From: Elysia crispata
Taxonomy: Eukaryota; Mollusca; Gastropoda; Plakobranchidae
Assembly (NCBI GenBank): GCA_033675545.1
Contig: JAWDGP010008026.1
Span: forward strand, 186,001-250,000
Reading direction: 5' to 3'
Length of the DNA stretch: 64,000 nucleotides
Below, piece after piece: positions 54,561-64,000 of the stretch (the stretch's first letter is position 1; each line of letters begins with the position of its first letter). The translations under genes were made by a program, and so were the position numbers. Under the pieces are notes generated by a model that was given only the letters and a program-made list of their open reading frames with translations, was not told where the DNA came from and ran no database searches.

Positions 54561-57500
54561 TTTGTGAGTGAAGGGGTTACATTGACAAAATATTGTGTTG
54601 TTACCTGCAGCAGTCCTAATCTCTTATCCTCCAATAATTATTATCCCCTCGCCTTAGAGGGTGCACTTCTACATACATCATCAGCATGGGAGTTACAAGC
54701 TGGTAACACGCTATTGTATTTTTTTTTTCAACCTTTCCTCATGTTTCAGTCTTTTACGAGACAACATCGACACTAAGATCGAACTTTTCGCTTGGATACT
54801 TTTGTAAGACCAATCCACCGTAAACGGAGATCTTCCAACTACACCTTAACGTTTCGTTTGAACAAGATGCGCTGCAAACCTCACAGCAAAATAGAAAAGG
54901 TGGAAGTGTAATCATGAAAACAATCCAGATTGTTTGACGGTGTAAACTACTTCAATAATAATTGACATTTTGTGAGGGCCATGATGGTTATTAAAAAAAA
55001 AAACGTCAACAAGTAACTCTTCATTAACGCTTTATTCCAGACTAGCGGACATTCTAGCGTTGGCAGAAAAAGATTAATGTGCATTTTAGTTCAAAGATTA
55101 ATTTTATAACACTACTTGATTCTTGATTTTGTCCTTAAAAAATGCAGCAACAACGAATGATTCATTGATCAAAGACTGTAATAGTTTCATGTATAAAAGA
55201 AAAACAAAAATTCATGAAAGTTGCAAAACGTAATAATGTGAAAACCTTGACTGATATCAAACATTTTACAATTGAACTATTCAGATAATCGTGATGCACA
55301 GCAGAGATAAGGATTATTCGCATTATTTTTATGTAATCGAAATAAAAATTACAAACATGAACAATGCAGCCTCCATAGTTAAAAAAAATGTATAAACGTC
55401 ACTTTTGTAGAGGACCGGCTGATTCGCTTGGTTGTAATTAGGTTATCATATTAGATAAAAACTGTTTTGAGATGACAAGCGCATTGTTGGAACCTGGTAC
55501 GGCACTTGTTGAACTATTCAATACATTGCACAGTCATCAAAATAAAGAGTTGATGATTCACTGTTCACTGGTTCAATATTTTCACAATAATTTCCAGCCT
55601 ACTATGAGCGATAATCCCATGCTTAAACCCCGAAGCACCTTAATGAAGAAAATTATAATGCTAGACAACAGAGTATTAATGCTAAAAAAAGATGTGACAG
55701 CAAAGACTTGTTTTAACTAACTTTTGCCTTGACTTTGCCATTTAGGTTTAATAGGTTCAAGCACTGTGAACCCCATCAAGACCAGAGAAAAGAAAAGGAA
55801 TAAAATCGGTAACTTTCTGCCGTTTTCTTTCGTTCGATCAAGTCAAGTAAATCAGTTCAGTACTTCAATAATTCCACTCTACAGACTTTACCATCTTCTG
55901 GAGATCTTTATCATTCTGAGACCAATTAAATAAGTAGTTATATACTTTATCTAAATCTAATGAAAACTTCACTCGTCAAGCCTGTACTAAGGCATAAAAA
56001 ATTTCAAATCCTATCTCAGAGCACGGTGCAGTTAAAAACATTTTTAGGTTTCCTGAAGTACTTCTCCAGGCTTCGCTTCCCATTTATCGCACAAGAGCAG
56101 CTCATAGATCTAGGTATTAGATAGAGGATCTAAATCCAGATGACAATCCCAAATATATTTACCATAAATTTTTATCAAACATGACATTGAGTTTGATATA
56201 TGATTCAAATTCTAAAACAACTTACAGCTGTATGAAATTTCGCGAAAGTTCTGAAAATCAAGCGCCGGTTGTTAAGGCTATGGGACTATGCCTGTATAGT
56301 AGCATAATTTCTCCTTAAATCTTTGGAGGAAAGGATTGTAAAGCCAGTTTGGCTATTACAATTATAAACTTTCATTCTTTGAAATTAAAAGTCGAAAACG
56401 AGAGGAATGTGGAGCTATGACGAATACACCCTGATTACACCATAGATCGTTGGGCATGGGTCTTACACTTGTCATTATTTTATTGTTTGAATTGAACCTC
56501 TACCGCCGGAAAGCCTCTGAAAGTCATCACATAACTAGGCTATCGCAGGGAAAAAAAAGGGCATGCAAAGCATTAATGACTCTTGCTTAACTCGCAGCGT
56601 TCGTTTAACTAATGCTTCCAAGGAAGATAGGGATGCTGCAGGAAATGGAGATGACAGAGTGGAACTCTCGTGCCTACGATGAATGTTCCCTGAAAAGCAT
56701 TGAAATTTTCAAATCCTACAAGGTGTGGTGCCTAAGTGTGTAGCTATACATGCATGTGATATTTCCAAATTTAGCCTTAGTCTTGTTAATCTCAAAATTA
56801 TTCGCTTTGCTTAACATTTAATAAATTCCACGAGAATCCTTAAAATAATCATACTCAATAATGGCGAGGACATGATGACTTAAAACTCTACTGAAATGCA
56901 TGCATGCATTACTTATGGTTAACCATTTACTTACATTTAATGAGTCCATTCCACCAAATGCTTTTCTTCAGGTATGTCTCATTCAGCTGAAGTACGAAAT
57001 GTAATGTTTTAGTTTTCTTTCTATGCATTACGCTTACCGTTTTTCAGCATAGATATGAACGATTTAGCCGACAGTGCAGGTTCCAAGATCTTCACTGAGT
57101 ATTGAAACAATTTTACAACAGAAAATTTCGTGGAAATGTATGCGCCGTTTAAGACTCTGATCTTTGTCTGTGCTAGGGCTTTAATACCCACGGCATGGTT
57201 CTTGTTAAAAATATATTAGATCTCGATCGTGATAAAAAACAAAAAAAACCAAAAACATAAATCTTAAGCCCTTGGAACACAAAAGGCCGTTGTCTAAAGG
57301 AGTTTGTTTAAAAATAACAATTTGAGGTCGTTAATGGAGTAACGTGCGGAACAAAAAAAAAAAAAAAAAAAACAACAACAAAAAACAAAAAAACAAAACA
57401 TCCAGAGCCGTATTAATAAACTTAAAACGAGTTTCATAGCGATCGCAAGTTGATGCCTTAGGCGGCTACGATTAAAGTTATCGTCAATTCCTGCGAATTT

Positions 57501-60500
57501 ATTGTTTTTACCTGTCCCAAATAGCGTCCCCCACCCCATTTTCTTCTTTTTATACCCACCCCAACAAAAACAAAAAACAAAACAAAAAAAACAAAAAAAA
57601 AAAAAAAAAAAAACCACAAAAACAAACAACAACAAAACAACAACAACAAACAAACTGCCAATACGGTATGTAGTGAACAAACAAAGGAAGTGGAAAAAAG
57701 AAATAAAAAATGGAAAAGTCCTTATAACAAAATAATCAGAACACTATCGCTGACAATAATTTAATAAAATTCTCTGAAAATTAAGAGTGACATCAACAGA
57801 TCTCAGTGTCTTTCAAAGCCAAGATACAGTCGTCTAGTATAAAATTATATTTGATTTTTATTGTAAGATAGTCGGATTTTTTTTTTGTTTTGTTTTGTTA
57901 TTGCATTCAATTTTAATTTGCTGAATATTATGAAATTTTAAATTACTCTCCATACAATTATAAATTCGTAAGAGTTCAACAAAAAAGTGATTGGTCGCAC
58001 GCGACACTACAAGATAACTATTACCACCCGGCGTGACAAGCACGTCAAGCAGCCCGCCCTTCCTTGCTTCCAACCTTTCACTTTAGACCTACGGCTAGGC
58101 CTACCGAACGCAGTTTGAACGTTAGGGACCACCACAAAATATAAGAGAGGTCGTCACCATCGTAGACAATTTGTTTATAAAAGGCTTGAGCAGTTAACGT
58201 TTGTTCAGAATAGATAAATGTGCAAAACGTATCCTCAGGATAACATCGAGGACAGGTCTTACAACTACTAAAAAACATCTCGAGTTTGATCATCTTGTTG
58301 ATAGGCCTAAATCTAGTTGAGGCATATTTCGACCTAGGTCTACATCTAAATTAGTTCAAGACACTCATCAAGAATTGATCCTCTAAAGTATAATTTTGAG
58401 CTATTATTCTTGATCCATATACTTCGTTGCTTTCAGTATTCAAGTGGAGTTACAGGTGAGTTGTTGACATTAGGCATAACTATAAAATAATTGAAATCGT
58501 ACGTTCCAAAATATTAGATTCCACAAAATCATACAGAGCGTATTCATCTATAAACCAGATTTAGATCAAGATTAGGCCTGGAATAGATTAAAACTTGAAT
58601 ATGATTTTTATTTATTGAAAGAGGTACCGTAGGCCTAGATTTAATTAATCTATATCTTTTAAAACGTCTTACATGTATGATTTAGCAGCCGCACACCTCT
58701 TTCCATCCAAATAATAGTTCTATTAATCTATGAGGTAGAAGCGCAGCACTAAATAAATTTCCAGATAAAAAATTAATCCTTTACACTTAAGGGAATGGAG
58801 AAGCGCTCTTCTATAGTTTGGAAAGATCTCGGTCTAGTTAAATAAATTACATACAGTGTGAGGTATCAAAGTAACTGAATCACATATTGCTTTCTCAGTT
58901 TTAATCAGTCTCATTATAGAAAGTGCATTTTAGATCTTAGTATCGATAGATCTAATTTGGACAAGGTTACTATTCGATTCAATTTTATTTTTAATAAACA
59001 GTCTAGCAGAATCCCGACAGGTCCATTGTGTGTTGTAAAAAACAACAACCCAAAAAACATCAAACAAAATTAAAAAAAAAAAACACCAAAAATCCTCCAA
59101 GTACTAATTACCACGTAACGTGTTAACTAAGAAGCAGCATGCTCTACCTTAGCTAGGGCGATACTGGACAACAATTTACAGAAATGTGTAAAAACACGTG
59201 TGATCGGTGGCATTTTTTATTCCCAAATATGCATATGTTTCAAAAACTCTCTCAAACCGATATTTTACAAGGAATTTTGCATTCAGAGCAATCAGCTTCC
59301 TAGCGCATATTTTGTAGTTTTTCTTACCTTTTATTATTATTTATCGTGAGCGAAATAGTGCTTAAAAATTATTTCATATTTATTAAGGAATAAACCACCG
59401 GTAATTGAGACTCTTTGTAACATAGCTAACCCGCAAGTGCTTGCTTCAAATACGAATTAGAAAAAATACCCATACAAAATAAATAAACTGTAGACTAAAA
59501 CCGTGGTATGCAGAAAATTGCAAAGTTTCTACGAGTGACTTCTGAAGGGTTGGACACAGAGCACACATGCTCAATTAAGCCTTGTGTCCAGATCTGGTCC
59601 CGATATTGATTTACTGTTCCAGAGAAAGTTTCGTTGTGGCCCTTACTCAGGAAATCATTAGGCATTAAGCCTTTTTCCAAACTTCGAAGCTGCTGTCGGG
59701 GAAGCAGTTAGATTTTTCAACCAATTGACTGCTCAGTTCTAAAATTTACTTTGTCAATACAGCTTGCGCTAAGTTCCTGAGGATGTGCAGAAAAAAAAAA
59801 ATCTTTCTTCTAATTAATTATGAGCTGTGATTTCAACGGGTTAGAAAAGCATCTGCTTATTTTCTGTCTCATCTAATGGCTGCAACTCAATAAAACTAAT
59901 TCCAGCCTCAGAGACTTAGGTTCCCCTGAAGGTCACAAGTTTATTGGCAGTGGGTTTAAGAGAAATCCGATCTCGCATTATTCCTTAGTAGGAAGCCCAA
60001 TTCGTCATTACGCATGCATGGATATCTCATTCTTTAGCACATATAGGCGAACGTTCAACCTACTAGTTCATAAATCGCCCCAATGGATCAATTTTCTTTT
60101 TTTAGAATTCCTTCTTTAAGCGATGTTGCAACCTTGGGTAAAAACCAAAAAACCCCGAAACATCGGGCTACACAGCCTCATCAGAAACGGTTGTATAGGT
60201 TACTTGAGTTCTGGCTTTGGACATAATTGATTGTTCTGGCATCATTTTAGAACCATTTGAATCTCACCGCATGACAGATATTTTTCTCTCTAAAACTACA
60301 AGATATCAAGTTTGTCTAAAGTAACTTCCTTACTCTGCCTTCACAGTAAGTTCGTTAAAAAAGCGATGACACTTATGTGAACTACTACGGTCATAATTAC
60401 AAGTGCCTGTGCTCTTTAGTTCCTTGAGTGTGTGTTGTTAGTCTGGTTATAAACATTGGTCTATACTCCTATAGGGATGTGGTTTTTTCGAGACCCACCA

Positions 60501-60740
60501 CTGTGACACAGATCATGCAGGTGGATGCCATTTTGAAATAGCTTTTATAAAAACAAGTTGTTTTTTTGCATTAAAATTATTTTGGACCAATTTTTCTTCG
60601 GCACTATGTTACTGTATACTTCGCCTTTATTTTTTACTCTTTAGTTCATTTGATTCGCACGTAGTACAGGAAATCGTGGGATGATCAACACGCTCTCATA
60701 GCTGTAGAGGAGATGAAGGTCTTGAACATTCAACATTATG
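54561..60740. other. Intergenic, nothing recognised
   Basis: AT-rich sequence between the divergent genes. It contains A-rich and CAA-rich stretches (57351-57392, 57560-57655) and several CTAGAT-type motifs near 56100 and 58300-58640. No exon was recognised. Confidence 0.5.
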
Positions 60741-60748
60741 TAGATTTA

Positions 60749-60861
60749 TATATAAGGATCGATATGTTTGGATTGTCCCCAGCTGTGGTCCGTATCGTCT
60801 GAACGTAACCACGTGACTATCTCCTGAACTGGTTCTGAGCTAGATACATTGTCACTCAGTC
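60749..60861 (+). promoter_or_regulatory. Candidate promoter elements of the malic enzyme gene
   Basis: Upstream of the ATG at 60880 lie TATATAAG (60749-60756), a perfect E-box CACGTG in the context CCACGTGAC (60810-60815), and an initiator-like TCAGTC (60856-60861). The TATA-like and initiator-like sites are about 107 bp apart, so they cannot both define one start site. The E-box context matches USF, MITF/TFE and Mondo/ChREBP-type bHLH-Zip binding. In vertebrates malic enzyme genes are known carbohydrate-response (ChREBP) targets. Confidence 0.3.
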
Positions 60862-60879
60862 ATCTCACAACTACTGACC

Positions 60880-60996
60880 ATGGCTGAGAACGGTGTGAAA
60901 GGCTCAGACAGCGCTGGTTCGACCAACAAGGATGTTCAGGTGGGCCGGCCCAAGGTCCGAGGAGTGGACATCATGAGGGACCCGATCCTCAATAAG
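60880..60996 (+). CDS. ME1: Cytosolic NADP-dependent malic enzyme, first coding exon (39 codons)
   Basis: The ATG is in a good context (GACCATGG). The 39 residues start MAENGVKGSDSAG and end RGVDIMRDPILNK, then the consensus donor AAG/GTAAGT follows at 60997. The RG-x-D-x-x-RDP-x-LNK motif is the N-terminal signature of animal malic enzymes, which continue with a G-(M/L)-AFTLEER segment. Vertebrate ME1 reads similarly (RG..., then NPHLNK), so the phase-0 break after LNK falls at the expected place. There is no mitochondrial presequence: the first 25 residues are acidic/polar with no arginine-rich amphipathic helix, which favours the cytosolic NADP form over ME2/ME3. The enzyme oxidatively decarboxylates malate to pyruvate and makes NADPH. 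The catalytic and nucleotide-binding domains lie in later exons beyond the window. The plus-strand reading through the donor stops at about 61085 and is not coding. Confidence 0.85.
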
Positions 60997-61210
60997 GTAA
61001 GTGTTCTGTCTTGGCACTTAGTACATTCCAAGCAAAGCGAGCACCTGTCGCCACATCAGAAATTTGATGTAATACTTGTCCTGTAACATTAGAACCCATA
61101 CATCTCGTTATGGCGTGAGACAGAGGTTTTGCTTAAGCCCGCTCGTTTTATATACGTAGTTCAACGGCCTCGTCGAATTCACCTGACTTACTTCACATCG
61201 CGTCAATAGC
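60997..61210 (+). other. 5' part of malic enzyme intron 1
   Basis: Starts with GTAAGTG directly after the exon. No further element before the minisatellite. Confidence 0.75.
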
Positions 61211-61612
61211 AATATCGTCGGAGTGACGCAGAACTTTCCGCAATAATGTCGGAGAAACGCTGAACTTTTCGAAATAATGTCGGAGAAACGCTGAACTTTC
61301 CGTAATAATGTCGGAGTAACGCAGAACTTTCCGCAATAATGTCGGAGAAACGCTGAACTTTGCTTAATAATGTCGGAGAAACGCTGAACTTTCCGTAATA
61401 ATGTCGGAGTAACGCAGAACTTCCCGCAATAATGGCAGAGTACCGCAGAACTTTCCGTAATAATGTCGGAGTAACGCAGAACTTTCCGCATTAATGTCGG
61501 AGTATCGCTGAACTTTCCGTTATAATGTCGGAGTGACGCAGAACTTTCCGCAATAATGTCGGAGTAACGCAAAACTTCCCGCAATAATGTCGAAGTAACG
61601 CAGAACTTTCCC
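61211..61612 (+). repeat. 31-bp minisatellite, 13 units, in malic enzyme intron 1
   Basis: Thirteen tandem units of 31 bp with consensus core GTCGGAGTAACGCAGAACTT followed by TCCGCAATAAT. Units start at 61211 and every 31 bp after that; the last unit is slightly short. Units 2-4 and 5-7 form two copies of a 93-bp three-unit pattern: 3 and 6 are identical, and 4 and 7 differ at one base. Because three units equal 31 codons, the minus strand stays open through the array (61108-61635, 175 residues). No promoter, splice site or family supports a protein, so I treat that frame as a by-product. Confidence 0.95.
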
Positions 61613-62710
61613 TTCTCATATATCCTGACTTGCATTCATTCAAAACTGGTGAATTTATTTTTGCGCACGAAAGAATGTGCAATGCAGAAATTGAAAACAC
61701 ACAAACACACACGCGCACTGTCACCAGTAGTGGCGATGAAGACAAGCGTCTTGATGAGTTTTAATTATTATGACTATTCGATTAAAACTTTTTCTTCATT
61801 GTATTTTTATCAAAGAGAATCGAAACTCAAAAGATACAGAAAAATAATGACTTTGAGATGCATAAAAAAATCAAAACAACAATACAATAAAAAAAAAAAA
61901 AAATGAGCATTAAAATTAAAACGAAATCTATATAGGTATGCGGTAATCAATGAGAATTTTATTCTTACTGCGAGGCTGTGTCAATTCAGATGATATTCCT
62001 GTATATGAAGGCGGTTAAATATTTTCTACGTTACCGTTTTCATCTTAAAGATGTCAAATTATGCTCTGTCACGACCATTTTGTGTAACAAAAATATTCCA
62101 ATGTTTAATGATTGTAATCTTTGTTTGACTGAATAGTGTTACTCGATATCATCAGTAAACAAAATTAGAAGAATATACGGCATTAAATTTTGACCTTAAC
62201 GCTTGTTTATATTTGTGCAATATCATAGATATAATAGCATGATAGAACCCATTACTTTATACTTAAGGCTTTTTTAAAACACTTTTAGCATGCCTGAGTA
62301 TGTCAGATTTGGATTTATTGATGGGTCTGTTTTTGATGCTCGAAAGAAGACGCATTGCAGATTATGAAGGACATGATTGTTCAATGGTTTTTTGTTATTT
62401 TTAACTTGATTTTTATCGGAATGTATGACACTGGAAACATTTGCTTCAGGTCGATATCAATTAAAAGTATCATCAATTTTCAATGGTCGTAAGCTAGAGT
62501 TAAAAAAAAAAAGTTACAATAACATTAGCTTCATTATAAATATATTACAGTCTTACACTTTAATGCGTCACAGCCTTGTCCATGAGATCACCTTACATAA
62601 AAACTGCGATCATAGTTTCATTGATCACTTAACCGTTTCCAGGCCTGCTTAAGAGACTTTCTTAAGTTCTCACTGGTTAAGTTTTGATGACTTCGTGCCA
62701 GTCATATCCA

Positions 62711-62713
<3 letters not shown>
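61613..62713 (+). other. Malic enzyme intron 1, nothing recognised
   Basis: AT-rich sequence. No match to the expected second exon (AFTLEER region) was seen. Confidence 0.6.

Positions 62714-62781
<68 letters not shown>
62714..62781 (+). repeat. (CT)n microsatellite
   Basis: About 33 uninterrupted CT units. Confidence 0.95.
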
Positions 62782-62784
<3 letters not shown>

Positions 62785-63743
62785 CCCACTTTTTTCATAT
62801 CTCCGAATCATTGTTCCATTGAAAACTTTGACCCTTTTTTCGACCATAAGAAGCGTTTCTATAAATTAGCTATCTCGGAGGCGTGCTAGATTTAACATCT
62901 AAACGTAATTCCAGAGCGTACTTTGGTGCTCATTTTGAGGTTTACCAATGCAGCTCTCGAGAAAAAAAGCTGACATCATGGCATTTGTGTGAAAAAATTA
63001 TTATGTATTATTTTGTTACTGATATATGTTTTGCTCTCCATGCTAAGATATGGACTGACGTTGTGATGAACACCAGACCAAAGAATTTGGGATCCCAATA
63101 TCTGTCCGTATAATGGAATTGTTGAGTGATCAGGAGAGCGAAGTAAAGCCTGTAGAGGTGACTGATTTCTATCTTGAAATTTCATGAACCTCAGTGCTGC
63201 TGTGCTGTTTGGAAAGATCGTAGGCTGCTAGAATAGCAGAGACAGAGAGCGATAGGATTGAGAGACAGATTAAAGAAAAACTGTGTGGAGATAAAGAGAA
63301 AAGACAGGAAGTGAAAGAGATAGAAAGAGATGACTCTCATTTGAAATCGCAAGTATAAAAGAAAAAAAAAATAATTATGCACCAGGTCTAAAAATTCTAG
63401 TCTGATCTTTAAATAATTTTGCGTCCTATAAGTTTCCAGAAAGATCCAAATCGCAGACTGCGGCTTTCTTGAAACCAAACCAGCGATTGGGCTAATTAAC
63501 TGGATTCAAACCCACACCTTGCAGTATCTGGCGCCCCATCTTTATGTGTATCCTATTGGCGCCCGTTATACAGTCAATCAAAATTGGTATCTGTTTTATT
63601 CCCTTGTGTGATCAAATAAGAAAAAAAATACAGCCGCCATTGCACATTGTTTTGCCCACCACAGCAATATATTAATTTTTGCGACAAATGAAAATCTTGA
63701 GGCCAAATTAATAGTGAAATAGTGAGAGACAGCTTTGATTACC

Positions 63744-63809
<66 letters not shown>

Positions 63810-64000
63810 CTACCTCTACCTCTACCTATCTATTTATCTCTCATCCCACCCACCCCTTACCCCTAAAATTAATTAATAATTATGACTGAAGAAAAAACAT
63901 AAAAATAAAAATTAAGATACTGTAATAAAAATTACTCAACGCACTGTCAACTTTATGAGGTTCATAGTGTTATGTTCATAATTTTTTAAATTGAAATTTA
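62782..64000 (+). repeat. Malic enzyme intron 1 with a second (CT)n array at 63746-63805
   Basis: About 30 CT units at 63746-63805, followed by C/T-rich sequence with CTACC repeats. The rest is AT-rich and holds no recognised exon up to the window end. Confidence 0.6.

Noticed and set aside
61108-61635. 175-residue minus-strand repeat protein
   Set aside because: The frame is explained by a stop-free 31-bp unit, lies antisense inside an intron, and has no independent support.

Overview
The window looks like eukaryotic nuclear DNA from a lophotrochozoan animal, most likely a gastropod mollusc. The evidence is short coding exons with GT-AG borders in a large AT-rich non-coding background, very many long (GA)n, (TA)n, (GTA)n and (GAA)n microsatellites, and many copies of the palindromes TACATGTA and CTAGATCTAG. 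The two short palindromes are, as far as I recall, common in mollusc genomes, so the gastropod placement is inference. I see no operons, phage, insertion sequences, CRISPR arrays or rRNA genes.

Layout. Only two genes can be named. A minus-strand gene starts at 48122 with a first coding exon (47421-48122) that encodes an N-terminal SAM domain of the SAMD5/SASH1 type. Two further convincing minus-strand exons (1371-1508 and 782-997) lie at the far left. All three have phase-0 borders and probably belong to one gene, which would give it an intron span of about 46 kb that continues beyond the left edge. A plus-strand gene begins at 60880 with the first coding exon of a cytosolic NADP-dependent malic enzyme (60880-60996), and the rest of it lies beyond the right edge. 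The two genes are divergent, with about 12.8 kb between their start codons.

The space between exons (1.5-47.4 kb), the intergenic region (48.1-60.9 kb) and malic enzyme intron 1 (61.0-64.0 kb) are filled with simple repeats. The largest are a pure (TC)n tract of about 774 bp at 26484-27257 and a (GTA)n tract of about 725 bp at 43770-44495. Other structures are a 13-copy 31-bp minisatellite in the malic enzyme intron (61211-61612), a 94-bp tandem duplication (9575-9762), a 21-bp triplication (28099-28161), an inverted pair of compound microsatellites (30971-31425), a Z-DNA-prone tract (17147-17171), a G-quadruplex motif (33593-33622) and two possible tRNA-derived SINE fragments. Three unrecognised stretches might be exons, but the evidence is weak.

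Nothing indicates that the two genes act in one pathway. The SAM protein is probably a scaffold or adaptor, and malic enzyme supplies cytosolic NADPH. I found no new multi-gene system. The most interesting items are the unrecognised C-terminal exons of the SAM gene, the two over-represented palindromes, and the size and arrangement of the repeat arrays.
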